NCBI GenBank assembly: GCA_012841845.1
Contig: DUTZ01000237.1
Location: 1-6,458, forward strand
Direction of reading: 5' to 3'
Length of the DNA stretch: 6,458 nt
DNA from: Actinomycetales bacterium
GTDB taxonomy: Bacteria > Actinomycetota > Actinomycetes > Mycobacteriales > Mycobacteriaceae
The position numbers and the translations under genes were made by a program. Under the pieces are notes generated by a model. It was given only the letters and a program-made list of their open reading frames with translations, did no database searches and was not told the DNA's origin. The stretch's first letter is position 1, and each line of letters opens with the position of its first letter. Below, one piece after another: positions 1 through 6,458 of this stretch.

Positions 1-540
1 ACGACAGTGACGGTGCTCGGCGTCGATCCGGCCGGACGGGCCGTCGGGGACGCGCGGGCGAGCCTCGTGCGGTGGGGCGCCGGGGTCGTGGTGGGACGGT
101 GCGGCGCGCCGGTCGCGGCCGACGGCGACGTCCCGGACGCGGCGCTCATCGCGTGGTGGTTCCTCGACCGGGCCGGGATCGACCTCCCGCGGCGCTTCGT
201 CCCGGTCGACGGCGACCCGCCCGCCGCGGACGCCGGTGCCCTGCTCGTGGTGGTCGCGGACGGGCCCGCCTCGCTCACGCCGCGTGCGCCGGTGCCCGAG
301 GACCCGCGGGGGGTCGCGCTCGACGCAGACCTCGCGTCGTGGCTGCGCGACGGCGGCGACCTGCCCGACCCCGGGCCCGTGATGGCCGCGGAGATCGGGT
401 GGTGGAGCCGGCCGGCCTGGCGCGCGCTGGCCGGGATCGTGGGCAACGCGCCCGCCGCCGGGGCCGTCTCGTTCGCCCCGTTCGGGGTCGGCTACCACGC
501 CGCACGCTGGCCGGCCTCGTCGTCGGGCGGTGCCCCGTGA
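1..540 (+). CDS. Alanine-rich conserved protein upstream of miaA, 3' part (Rv2728c-like)
   Basis: The reading frame is open from the first base of the window to the TGA at 538-540, giving 179 residues. A GTG at 7 could start translation, but the frame continues upstream and the proteins I recall at this position in mycobacteria (Rv2728c type, about 230 aa) are longer, so I read this as the C-terminal part of a gene cut by the window edge. It is rich in Ala, Gly, Pro and Asp, with no clear signal peptide or membrane segment. The tail carries a conserved-looking APFGVGYH motif about 15 residues from the end, as I remember for the family, which some annotations describe as resembling class III extradiol dioxygenases. 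I see no metal-binding set that would support enzyme activity, and the function is unknown. Its stop overlaps the miaA start by four bases, so the two genes are probably co-transcribed and translationally coupled. Reality of the gene is likely; the family assignment is moderate. Confidence 0.72.
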   Translation, partial: TTVTVLGVDPAGRAVGDARASLVRWGAGVVVGRCGAPVAADGDVPDAALIAWWFLDRAGIDLPRRFVPVDGDPPAADAGALLVVVADGPASLTPRAPVPEDPRGVALDADLASWLRDGGDLPDPGPVMAAEIGWWSRPAWRALAGIVGNAPAAGAVSFAPFGVGYHAARWPASSSGGAP

Positions 541-1484
541 CCGGCCGGGCACCGATCGCGGTGGTGGGCCCCACCGGCACCGGGAAGTCCGAGCTCGCCC
601 TGGACCTGGCCGAGAGGCTAGGCGGGGAGGTGGTGAACTGCGATGCCATGCAGCAGTACCGCGGCATGGACATCGGCACGGCCAAGCTCACACCCGCCGA
701 ACGCCGCGGGGTGCCCCACCACCGGCTCGACGTGCTGGACGTCACCGAGACGGCGAGTGTCGCCGACTACCGACGGGAGGCCGAGCGGGAGATCGCGGAG
801 ATCCGAGATCGCGGCCACGTGCCGATCCTCTGCGGGGGCTCGATGATGTACGTGCAGGCGCTCGTCGACGGCTGGGAGATCCCCGACACCGACCCGGAGG
901 TACGCGCCCGGTACGAGCGGCGGCTCGAGGAGATCGGGGTGCGGGCCCTGCACGACGAGCTCGCCCGGATCGACCCGGCCGCGGCGCGGACCATCCTGCC
1001 CACCGACCCGCGACGGACCGTCCGCGCGCTCGAGGTGGTGGAGCTGACGGGCAGGCCGTTCTCCGCGTCGCGCCCGACGATCGGCGAGCCCCGGTGGGGC
1101 ACCCGGCTGCTCGGCGTCCGGTGCGCGTTGCCCGAGCTCGACGAGCGCCTCGTGACCCGGACGGCGAAGATGTTCGAGCGGGGGCTCGTCGAGGAGATCC
1201 GGGGGCTGGTCGCGGTGGGGCTGCGCGAAGGGGTGACGGCCCGCCGGGCGATCGGCTACGCCCAGGTCCTCGAGGAGATGGACGACCGTCTGGTGATCGG
1301 CGACGACGGCCTGGCCCGCGCCGAGGAGCGGACGGTGATCGGGACCCGCCGGTACGTCCGCCGTCAACGCTCGTGGTTCGGCCGCGACCACCGGATTGCG
1401 TGGGTGGACACGGACGCCGGGGCCGTTGCCTCCGGCGGGCCCGTCGTGGAGCGCGCCCTCGACCTGCTGCGGGAGTCGCCGTGA
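537..1484 (+). CDS. miaA: tRNA dimethylallyltransferase MiaA
   Basis: Transfers a dimethylallyl group from DMAPP to N6 of A37 next to the anticodon of tRNAs that read codons beginning with U, giving i6A, the substrate of MiaB. It acts in the cytoplasm. The 315-residue product has the usual length. It begins almost directly with the P-loop GPTGTGKS (residues 11-18), then [17 protein letters not shown] (34-50), whose Asp36 matches the catalytic Asp of E. coli Mia[10 protein letters not shown] (100-108) matches the DMAPP-site GGT/GGS loop. Further on come [22 protein letters not shown] and a C-terminal [13 protein letters not shown] segment typical of actinobacterial MiaA. The GTG at 537 is chosen because it precedes the first beta strand and overlaps the upstream stop (GTGA); a weak GGGCGG at 525-530 could be its ribosome site. 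The frame stays open upstream to base 72, but that stretch is the shadow of the preceding gene. Its own stop overlaps the iclR start by the same four-base pattern. Confidence 0.95.
   Translation: MTGRAPIAVVGPTGTGKSELALDLAERLGGEVVNCDAMQQYRGMDIGTAKLTPAERRGVPHHRLDVLDVTETASVADYRREAEREIAEIRDRGHVPILCGGSMMYVQALVDGWEIPDTDPEVRARYERRLEEIGVRALHDELARIDPAAARTILPTDPRRTVRALEVVELTGRPFSASRPTIGEPRWGTRLLGVRCALPELDERLVTRTAKMFERGLVEEIRGLVAVGLREGVTARRAIGYAQVLEEMDDRLVIGDDGLARAEERTVIGTRRYVRRQRSWFGRDHRIAWVDTDAGAVASGGPVVERALDLLRESP
1471..1475 (+). promoter_or_regulatory. Ribosome binding site of the iclR gene
   Basis: GGGAG lies five bases before the GTG at 1481, inside the last codons of miaA. It supports that GTG, which overlaps the miaA stop, as the start of the regulator, even though the same frame is open much further upstream through miaA. 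Confidence 0.6.
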
Positions 1485-2236
1485 CGGCGTCGGGCGGGTC
1501 GCGGGGGCGGGTCCAGTCGGTGGACCGTGCCTTCGCGATCCTCGACGCCCTCACCCGTCGCGGCGGCCGCTCGACGCTGGGGGAGATCGTCGCCGACACC
1601 GGCCTGGCCGCGGCCACCGTCCACCGGCTCTGCGCGACGCTCGCCGAGTCCGGACACCTGCGTCGTGACGCCGGGCGGGACTACCTCCTCGGGCCGCGGC
1701 TGCAGCGGGTGGGCGACGCGGCTGCCCGCGCGACCGCGTCGTGGGCGGAGCCGGTGCTCGCGGCCGTCGTGGCCGGGACGGGTGAGACCGCGAACCTCGC
1801 CGTCCGGGAGGGCGACGGGGTGGTGTACCTCGCGCAGGTGCCCTCGCCCCACTCGATGCGGATGTTCACCGAGGTGGGGCGCCGGGTCGAGGTCCACTGC
1901 ACGGCGGTGGGCAAGGCGTTGGTCGCCGGGCTCGACGACGACGAGGTCCGCGCCATGCTCTGCAGGGCCGGGATGCGGCGCTACACCGACGCGACTCTCG
2001 TCGAACCGGAGTCGCTGCTGGCGGAGCTCGCCCGCGTCCGCCGGACCGGCTACGCCACCGACGAGTCCGAGCAGGAGGAGGGCGTGCGCTGCGTGGCCAT
2101 CGCCGTGGGCGAGGGGGACGCCGCGTTCGCGATCTCCGCCTCGGGGCCGGAGGCGCGGTTCACGCCCGACCGGCGCGACGCCGCCGTCGACGTCCTCCGC
2201 TCGGCCGTCGCCGGCCTGGGGATGTCCCCGGGATAG
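1481..2236 (+). CDS. IclR-family transcriptional regulator, possibly glyoxylate-responsive
   Basis: A 251-residue DNA-binding regulator with the standard IclR layout: an N-terminal winged helix-turn-helix (about residues 11-71; [14 protein letters not shown] opens it, [18 protein letters not shown] is the HTH, YLLGPRL the wing) and a C-terminal effector domain (about 85-245). The effector domain shows [10 protein letters not shown] (138-147), [20 protein letters not shown] (190-209) and AISASGP (217-223). Against my memory of E. coli IclR, Asp194, Cys204, Ser219 and Ser221 align with Asp212, Cys222, Ser239 and Ser241, residues reported to bind glyoxylate and pyruvate. AllR keeps the same set, so the match fits a small 2-oxo acid ligand but does not prove it. 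The start overlaps the miaA stop (GTGA), leaving no room for a promoter of its own, so it is probably read from the miaA operon. It converges with glcB, which it may control. Family certain; target and ligand inferred. Confidence 0.9.
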   Translation: MTASGGSRGRVQSVDRAFAILDALTRRGGRSTLGEIVADTGLAAATVHRLCATLAESGHLRRDAGRDYLLGPRLQRVGDAAARATASWAEPVLAAVVAGTGETANLAVREGDGVVYLAQVPSPHSMRMFTEVGRRVEVHCTAVGKALVAGLDDDEVRAMLCRAGMRRYTDATLVEPESLLAELARVRRTGYATDESEQEEGVRCVAIAVGEGDAAFAISASGPEARFTPDRRDAAVDVLRSAVAGLGMSPG

Positions 2237-2240
2237 ACGG

Positions 2241-2287
2241 ACCCCGCCCCCGACCCACTACGTGTGTAGCGGGGGCGGGGGCGGGGT
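2241..2287. terminator. GC-rich two-way hairpin between convergent iclR and glcB
   Basis: The left arm ACCCCGCCCCCG (2241-2252) is perfectly complementary to 2276-2287. Because GGGGGC is repeated on the right, the same left arm (2242-2252) can also pair with 2270-2280. In that closer register a CTAC-GTGT-GTAG mini-hairpin (2258-2269) sits at the top. There is no T run on either side, which is common for actinobacterial terminators. It begins five bases after the iclR stop and lies 22 bases from the glcB stop, so it can serve both strands. Termination activity is inferred from position and structure. Confidence 0.7.
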
Positions 2288-2308
2288 GGCGTGACGCGCG
2301 GTCGGGGA

Positions 2309-4498
2309 TCAGAGGCCGTGGGCCTGCTTGAACTCCCGGCGGCGGCGGTGCAGGATCGGCTCGGTGTAGCCGGCCGGCTGCGTGGTGCCCTCGAGCACGA
2401 GCTCACGGGCGGCCTGCCACGCGATCGACTCGGTGACGCTCGGCGCCATGTTGATGTAGAGCGAGTCCCCGGCGTTCTGCTCGTCGACGATCGCGGCCAT
2501 CCGGGTGAGCGAGTCCTCGACGAACTCCTCGGTGACGACGCCGTGGCGGATCCAGTTGGCCAGCATCTGCGAGGAGATCCGCAGGGTGGCCCGGTCCTCC
2601 ATGAGGTCCACATCGTGGATGTCCGGCACCTTGGAGCAGCCGACGCCCTGCTCGACCCAGCGCACCACGTAGCCGAGGATCGTCTGGCAGGAGTTGTCGA
2701 CCTCCTCCTTCTTCTCCTCGTCGGTCCAGCCCGAGACCATGTCGGCCGGGGCGAGCGGGATGGTGAGGATCTCGTCGACCGTCGCGCGGGGCCCACCGGC
2801 GAGCAGCTCCTCCTGTCGCGCGGCCACGTCCACCCGGTGGTAGTGGGTGGCGTGCAGGGTCGCGCCCGTCGGGGAGGGCACCCACGCGGTGTTGGCGCCG
2901 GCGCGGGGCTGGCCGATCTTCTCGGCGAGCATGTCGGCCATGAGCTCGGTCTTGGCCCACATGCCCTTGCCGATCTGGGCGCGGCCGCGCAGGCCCAGGG
3001 CCAGGCCGGTGTCCACGTTCCAGTCCTCGTACGAGGTCATCCACTGCGCGGACTTCATGTCCGCCTTGCGGATCATGGGCCCGGCCTCCATGGAGGTGTG
3101 GATCTCGTCGCCGGTGCGGTCGAGGAAGCCGGTGTTGATAAAGACGACGCGCTCGCGGGCCTCCGCGATGCAGGCGGCGAGGTTGACGGTGGTGCGCCGC
3201 TCCTCGTCCATGATGCCCATCTTGAGCGTGTTGGCCGGCAGCCCGAGGAGCTTCTCGACGCGGCCGAACAGCTCCGTGGTGAAGGCCACTTCCTCCGGGC
3301 CGTGCTGCTTGGGCTTGACGATGTAGATCGAGCCCGTGCGGCTGTTGCGGCGCTCGTTCTCCTCGGCCATGCCCTGCAGCGCACACAGCGAGGTGACGAT
3401 CCCGTCGAGGATGCCCTCGGGCAGCTCCTCGCCGTCGGCGTCGAGCACGGCGGGGTTGGTCATGAGGTGGCCCACGTTGCGGACGAACAGCAGCGAGCGA
3501 CCGTGCAGGCGCACCTCGCCGGAGCCGTCGGGGGCGGTGAAGACCCGGTCGTCGTTGAGCGCGCGGGTGATGGTCTTGCCGCCCTTGGACAGCTCCTCGG
3601 TGAGGTCACCGCGGTTGAGGCCGAGCCAGTTGTGGTACCCGAGGACCTTGTCGCGGGCGTCGACCGCCGCGACGGAGTCCTCGAAGTCCATGATCGTGGT
3701 GACCGCGGACTCCAGCACGACGTCCTTGACGCCCGCGGCGTCGGTGGAGCCGATGGGGGAGTCGGGGTCGATCTGGATGTCGATGTGCAGGCCGTTGTTG
3801 CGGAGCAGGACGTTGGTCGGTGCGGCGGCGTCACCGAGCAGGCCGACGAGCTGGGCCGGGTCCTTGAGTCCGACGGTCTCCCCGCGGCCCAGGGTCACCT
3901 GCAGCGCGCCGTCGACCACCGCGTACCCGGTGGCGTCCGCGTGCGAGGCCGACTCGAGCGGCGCGGCCTCGTCGAGGAACTCACGGGCCCAGGCGATCAC
4001 CTTGTCGCCGCGCACCTTGTTGTACGAGTCGCCCTTCTCGGCGCCACCCTCCTCGCTGATGGCGTCCGTCCCGTAGAGCGCGTCGTACAGCGAGCCCCAG
4101 CGGGCGTTGGCGGCGTTGAGGGCGAACCGCGCGTTGAGGATCGGCACCACGAGCTGCGGGCCGGCGATGACCGCGATCTCGTCGTCGACGTTCTCGGTGG
4201 TGGCGGTGACGCCCTCGGGCTGCGGGAGCAGGTAGCCGATCCCGGTGAGGAACTCCTTGTACGCGGCGGCGTCCACCGGGCCGGGGTTGGCGCGGTGCCA
4301 CTCGTCGATCTGCTGCTGCAGGCTGTCGCGCTTGGCGAGCAGCTCCCGGTTGCGGGGGGCGAGATCGGCGAAGATCTCCGCGGTGCCGGCCCAGAAGGCG
4401 TCCTGGTCGATCCCGGTGCCGGGAAGGGCCTCGGTGTTGACGAACTCGTACAGGACCTCGTCCACCTGGATTCCGCCGACGGTGATGCGCTCGGTCAT
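2309..4498 (-). CDS. glcB: Malate synthase G
   Basis: Condenses glyoxylate with acetyl-CoA to malate and CoA, the second step of the glyoxylate shunt, needed for growth on acetate, fatty acids or glycolate. The 729-residue product matches the long, monomeric cytoplasmic G form (E. coli 723, M. tuberculosis 741), not the shorter A form. Active-site pieces are all present: [13 protein letters not shown] with Arg340; GIMDEERRT with Glu432 and [13 protein letters not shown] with Asp460 as the Mg2+ ligands; [16 protein letters not shown] (539-554) near the CoA site; [11 protein letters not shown] with Cys621; and [12 protein letters not shown] with Asp635 as catalytic base. The Asp460-Asp635 gap is about four residues longer than I recall for M. 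tuberculosis; a Lys/Glu-rich stretch (592-600) may account for it. The ATG is supported by AGGAG seven bases before it and by the conserved N-terminus. No isocitrate lyase gene is in the window. It sits on the opposite strand between miaA and dapF, convergent with iclR and divergent from dapF. Confidence 0.97.
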   Translation of the reverse strand: MTERITVGGIQVDEVLYEFVNTEALPGTGIDQDAFWAGTAEIFADLAPRNRELLAKRDSLQQQIDEWHRANPGPVDAAAYKEFLTGIGYLLPQPEGVTATTENVDDEIAVIAGPQLVVPILNARFALNAANARWGSLYDALYGTDAISEEGGAEKGDSYNKVRGDKVIAWAREFLDEAAPLESASHADATGYAVVDGALQVTLGRGETVGLKDPAQLVGLLGDAAAPTNVLLRNNGLHIDIQIDPDSPIGSTDAAGVKDVVLESAVTTIMDFEDSVAAVDARDKVLGYHNWLGLNRGDLTEELSKGGKTITRALNDDRVFTAPDGSGEVRLHGRSLLFVRNVGHLMTNPAVLDADGEELPEGILDGIVTSLCALQGMAEENERRNSRTGSIYIVKPKQHGPEEVAFTTELFGRVEKLLGLPANTLKMGIMDEERRTTVNLAACIAEARERVVFINTGFLDRTGDEIHTSMEAGPMIRKADMKSAQWMTSYEDWNVDTGLALGLRGRAQIGKGMWAKTELMADMLAEKIGQPRAGANTAWVPSPTGATLHATHYHRVDVAARQEELLAGGPRATVDEILTIPLAPADMVSGWTDEEKKEEVDNSCQTILGYVVRWVEQGVGCSKVPDIHDVDLMEDRATLRISSQMLANWIRHGVVTEEFVEDSLTRMAAIVDEQNAGDSLYINMAPSVTESIAWQAARELVLEGTTQPAGYTEPILHRRRREFKQAHGL

Positions 4499-4505
4499 CG
4501 ATGCT

Positions 4506-4510
4506 CTCCT
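4506..4510 (-). promoter_or_regulatory. Ribosome binding site of glcB
   Basis: On the minus strand AGGAG lies seven bases before the glcB ATG, the strongest Shine-Dalgarno match in the window. It fixes the start at 4498. Confidence 0.75.
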
Positions 4511-4536
4511 GACATAGGGGACCGTTGTCTCCCCCG

Positions 4537-4565
4537 ACTGTAGTGCGCGACGACCCGCGCTTCAC
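4537..4565 (-). promoter_or_regulatory. Candidate glcB promoter
   Basis: On the minus strand TACAGT (4542 to 4537) fits the actinobacterial -10 pattern TANNNT. Seventeen bases upstream is GTGAAG (4565 to 4560), a weak match to TTGACA. Transcription would begin near 4530, leaving a leader of about 30 bases with the ribosome site. The inverted repeat at 4573-4587 lies just upstream of this -35. Assigned by eye. Confidence 0.45.
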
Positions 4566-4572
4566 CTGCCGA

Positions 4573-4587
4573 TTCCGCATCGCGGAA
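4573..4587. promoter_or_regulatory. Perfect inverted repeat, candidate operator for the IclR regulator
   Basis: TTCCGC-ATC-GCGGAA is a perfect 6-bp palindrome with a three-base centre, in the 121-bp gap between divergent glcB and dapF. The size and form fit the short palindromes bound by IclR-family proteins. It is centred near -50 from the proposed glcB start, a place suited to activation, and covers the -35 position for dapF, a place suited to repression. I noticed no second full copy in the window. Binding by the neighbouring regulator is inference. Confidence 0.45.
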
Positions 4588-4605
4588 CGCGGCGGGTGTC
4601 TTCAG

Positions 4606-4611
4606 TACGAT
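4606..4611 (+). promoter_or_regulatory. Candidate -10 element of dapF (leaderless start)
   Basis: TACGAT fits the TANNNT -10 pattern and ends only eight bases before the dapF ATG, so transcription would start at or within a few bases of the start codon. The GGGGA at 4613-4617 is only two bases from the ATG, too close to act as a normal ribosome site. There is no good -35. Leaderless mRNAs of this layout are common in mycobacteria and relatives. Confidence 0.5.
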
Positions 4612-4619
4612 CGGGGACC

Positions 4620-5504
4620 ATGACCACCGACCAACCGGCCGCCGCCCGGGCGGGCCTGCCCTTCCTCAAGGGGCACGGCACCCTCAACGACTTCGTGATC
4701 CTGCCCGACGACGACGCGGCCGTGGACCTGGACGCCGACCTCGTGCGTGCCCTGTGCGACCGGCGGGCCGGGATCGGTGCCGACGGCGTGCTGCGGATCG
4801 CCACCGGTGGTGCGCTCGTCGCCCGGGGCGTGCTCGACGTGCTTCCCGACGGCGTGGGCGCCGCTGACTGGTTCATGGACTACCGCAACGCGGACGGTTC
4901 GATCGCCGAGATGTGCGGCAACGGGGTCCGCGTGTTCGCCCACGCCCTCGTGGCCACGGGGCGGACCCCGGCCGGCCGGATCCCGGTCGGTACGCGATCG
5001 GGTCCGCGCCCGGCGGAGGTGCTGTCCCTGACGGACGACGACGCCGTCGTGCGTGTGGACATGGGTCGCCCCGGCCTGCTCGGGGTGTCGACGGCCGAGT
5101 TCGGGGGACGCTCGTTCGCCGGCGTGGCGGTCGATATGGGGAACCCTCATCTGGCCTGCGTCGTCCCGGGGCTGGACGCCGCGGCGCTCGCCGCGCTCCC
5201 GGTGCACGAGACGCCCCTGTTCGACACCGACTTCTTCCCCGAGGGGGTCAACGTGGAGGTCGCCACGCCGCTGGAGGCCGGGCGTGTCTCGATGCGCGTC
5301 CACGAGCGGGGGGCGGGGGAGACGCAGTCCTGCGGGACGGGCATCGTCGCCACGGCGGTGGCGGCGCTCGCCGATGCCGGCCGGGACTCGGGGGAGGTGA
5401 CCGTCGTCGTCCCCGGCGGCGAGGTCGAGGTGAACCTCACCGGAGAGGACTCTGCGCTCACCGGACCTTCGCGCCTGGTCGCCGAGGGCACGTTCTACCG
5501 GTAG
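4620..5504 (+). CDS. dapF: Diaminopimelate epimerase
   Basis: Interconverts LL- and meso-diaminopimelate without a cofactor; the meso form feeds lysine synthesis and the peptide cross-links of the cell wall in this group. It is cytoplasmic. The 294-residue product (M. tuberculosis about 289) has both halves of the pseudo-symmetric fold. The first has [12 protein letters not shown] (17-28), GIGADGVL (51-58) and [20 protein letters not shown] (88-107) with catalytic Cys99. The second has [12 protein letters not shown] (173-184), [10 protein letters not shown] (205-214), [15 protein letters not shown] (227-241) with catalytic Cys238, and a final VAEGTFYR. The ATG at 4620 is preferred over an in-frame GTG at 4596 because the extra eight residues are unlike the family and the -10 element at 4606-4611 would then fall inside the gene. 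hflX follows after 42 bases on the same strand. In M. tuberculosis dapF directly follows miaA; here iclR and glcB lie between, so it seems to use its own promoter. Confidence 0.96.
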   Translation: MTTDQPAAARAGLPFLKGHGTLNDFVILPDDDAAVDLDADLVRALCDRRAGIGADGVLRIATGGALVARGVLDVLPDGVGAADWFMDYRNADGSIAEMCGNGVRVFAHALVATGRTPAGRIPVGTRSGPRPAEVLSLTDDDAVVRVDMGRPGLLGVSTAEFGGRSFAGVAVDMGNPHLACVVPGLDAAALAALPVHETPLFDTDFFPEGVNVEVATPLEAGRVSMRVHERGAGETQSCGTGIVATAVAALADAGRDSGEVTVVVPGGEVEVNLTGEDSALTGPSRLVAEGTFYR

Positions 5505-5530
5505 GCGGGCACCCGTGGTCCCGATCCTGT

Positions 5531-5549
5531 GAGAAGATCGACGGGAATG
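5531..5549 (+). promoter_or_regulatory. Start region of hflX: weak ribosome site or promoter
   Basis: The 42-base gap after dapF has no clear Shine-Dalgarno. GAGAAG (5531-5536) lies ten bases before the ATG at 5547, and the GGGA at 5543-5546 directly abuts it. GAAGAT (5533-5538) is a poor -10 match but ends eight bases before the ATG, the same spacing as TACGAT before dapF. The dapF and hflX starts also share GATCG in the same place. Either a weakly led operon gene or a second leaderless start is possible. Confidence 0.3.
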
Positions 5550-6458
5550 ACTACAGACGACGGCAAGACCCCCGCCCGCTCCCGATTCCTCGACGATCCC
5601 TCGACGGGTGAGCTCCAGCTCGAGGAACGGTCCTCTCTGCGGCGCGTCGCCGGACTGTCCACCGAGCTCCAGGACGTCATCGACGCCGAGTACCGGCAGC
5701 TGCGACTCGAACGCGTGGTGCTCGTCGGCGTGTGGACCGAGGGCTCCGCGGCGCGTGCCGAGGCGGCGATGGTCGAGCTGGCCCAGCTCGCCGAGACCGC
5801 CGGATCCGAGGTGTGCGAAGCGCTGATCCAGCGGCGCGACAAGCCGGACCCGTCCACCTACATCGGCTCGGGCAAGACCAGCGAACTCAAGGACGTCATC
5901 GCGGCGACGGGCGCGGACACCGTGATCTGCGACGGTGAGCTGACCCCCGGTCAGCTCATCGCCCTGGAGAAGGCGGTCAACGTCAAGGTGATCGACCGGA
6001 CCGCGCTCATCCTGGACATCTTCGCGCAGCACGCCACGAGCCGTGAGGGTAAGGCGCAGGTCTCGCTGGCCCAGATGGAGTACATGCTGCCCCGTCTGCG
6101 CGGCTGGGGTGAGGCGCTGTCTCGGCAGGCCGGCGGACGGGCCGGCAGCAACGGCGGCGTGGGCCTGCGCGGTCCGGGTGAGACCAAGATCGAGACCGAC
6201 CGGCGGCGCATCCGCGAGCGGATGGCGCGGCTGCGCCGCGAGATCAAGGGCATGAAGCAGGCCCGCGACACCAAACGGCACCGTCGACGCGCGACGCCGG
6301 TGCCCTCGATCGCGATCGCCGGCTACACCAACGCCGGCAAGTCCAGCCTGCTCAACCGGATCACCGGCGCGGGCGTCCTGGTGCAGAACGCCCTGTTCGC
6401 GACCCTCGACCCCACCACGCGGCGGGCGGAACTGCCCGACGGCCGGATGGTGGTGTTC
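5547..6458 (+). CDS. hflX: GTPase HflX, N-terminal part (cut by window edge)
   Basis: Ribosome-associated GTPase that splits stalled or stressed 70S ribosomes; in mycobacteria it is linked to macrolide-lincosamide tolerance and to hypoxia. The open frame gives 304 residues with no stop before the edge, against about 450-500 for the full protein. The N-terminal HflX domain (about 50-145) includes RVVLVGVWTEGSA (56-68), DPSTYIGSGK (101-110) and TVICDGELTPGQL (125-137). The middle helical linker carries VIDRTALILDIFAQHATSREGKAQVSLAQ (split at 148-176), GWGEALSRQAGG and GLRGPGETKIETDRRRIRER (206-225). The G domain opens with the P-loop GYTNAGKSSLLN (259-270) and the G2/switch I stretch ATLDPTTR (285-292). 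G3 to G5 lie beyond the window. The ATG at 5547 is followed by about 20 variable residues before the conserved GELQLEERSSLRRVAGLSTEL-like start of the family. It follows dapF as in M. tuberculosis. Confidence 0.95.
   Translation, partial: MTTDDGKTPARSRFLDDPSTGELQLEERSSLRRVAGLSTELQDVIDAEYRQLRLERVVLVGVWTEGSAARAEAAMVELAQLAETAGSEVCEALIQRRDKPDPSTYIGSGKTSELKDVIAATGADTVICDGELTPGQLIALEKAVNVKVIDRTALILDIFAQHATSREGKAQVSLAQMEYMLPRLRGWGEALSRQAGGRAGSNGGVGLRGPGETKIETDRRRIRERMARLRREIKGMKQARDTKRHRRRATPVPSIAIAGYTNAGKSSLLNRITGAGVLVQNALFATLDPTTRRAELPDGRMVVF

Noticed and set aside
72..536. N-terminal extension of the miaA frame back to base 72
   Set aside because: The translated stretch is Arg/Gly/Pro-rich noise in an alternative frame of the upstream gene; MiaA proteins start just before the P-loop.
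530..1480. N-terminal extension of the iclR frame through miaA
   Set aside because: Arg/Pro/Gly-rich alternative-frame translation of miaA; the regulator begins at the GTG with GGGAG in front of it.
2291..4543. A 750-codon open frame on the plus strand opposite glcB
   Set aside because: It is the antisense shadow of glcB, kept open by high GC. The product is a Gly/Val/Asp/Leu-rich run with no recognisable domain, whereas the minus strand gives a complete malate synthase G with all active-site residues.
5495..5504. Perfect palindrome CTACCGGTAG across the dapF stop
   Set aside because: Ten bases with no loop and no link to a promoter; it encodes the conserved end of DapF plus the stop, so chance is the simplest reading.
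5506..5521. Possible hairpin after dapF (GGGCACCCGTGGTCCC)
   Set aside because: The stem is imperfect and the loop is only about two bases, too weak for a terminator between two genes that usually stay together.
4602..6281. A 559-codon open frame on the minus strand opposite dapF and hflX
   Set aside because: Antisense shadow spanning two well-recognised genes; its product is low-complexity His/Arg/Gly-rich sequence.

Overview
The window is very GC-rich, densely coded chromosomal DNA from an actinobacterium, most probably of the order Mycobacteriales (the Mycobacterium, Rhodococcus, Gordonia and Dietzia group). This rests on the strong GC bias at third codon positions, GTG starts in GTGA overlaps, and HflX, DapF and GlcB sequences close to what I remember of the mycobacterial proteins. 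The gene order orf–miaA–(gap)–dapF–hflX is also the order I recall from Mycobacterium tuberculosis (Rv2728c–miaA–dapF–hflX). Genus cannot be fixed from the sequence alone. I see no mobile element, CRISPR array, tRNA or rRNA.

Layout, left to right. (1) A plus-strand operon of three tightly coupled genes: the 3' part of an alanine-rich protein (cut by the left edge), miaA (tRNA A37 prenylation), and an IclR-family regulator. Each junction is a four-base GTGA start/stop overlap. (2) A GC-rich hairpin in the 72-bp gap between convergent genes, probably a two-way terminator. (3) glcB, malate synthase G, on the minus strand and complete. (4) A 121-bp divergent control region holding a candidate glcB promoter, a perfect 6-3-6 inverted repeat, and a -10 element for dapF placed so close to the ATG that a leaderless mRNA is likely. 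(5) dapF (diaminopimelate epimerase), then hflX (ribosome-associated GTPase), which runs off the right edge after its G1 and G2 motifs.

The core genes (miaA, dapF, hflX) are housekeeping functions: tRNA modification, lysine/peptidoglycan precursor synthesis and ribosome rescue. The unusual part is the iclR–glcB pair set between miaA and dapF. The regulator keeps the residues that bind glyoxylate or pyruvate in E. coli IclR, and its neighbour consumes glyoxylate. The palindrome upstream of glcB is a plausible operator. The simplest reading is a local glyoxylate-responsive control circuit lodged inside a conserved housekeeping block. This is a hypothesis from sequence, not a demonstrated system; everything else in the window looks ordinary.
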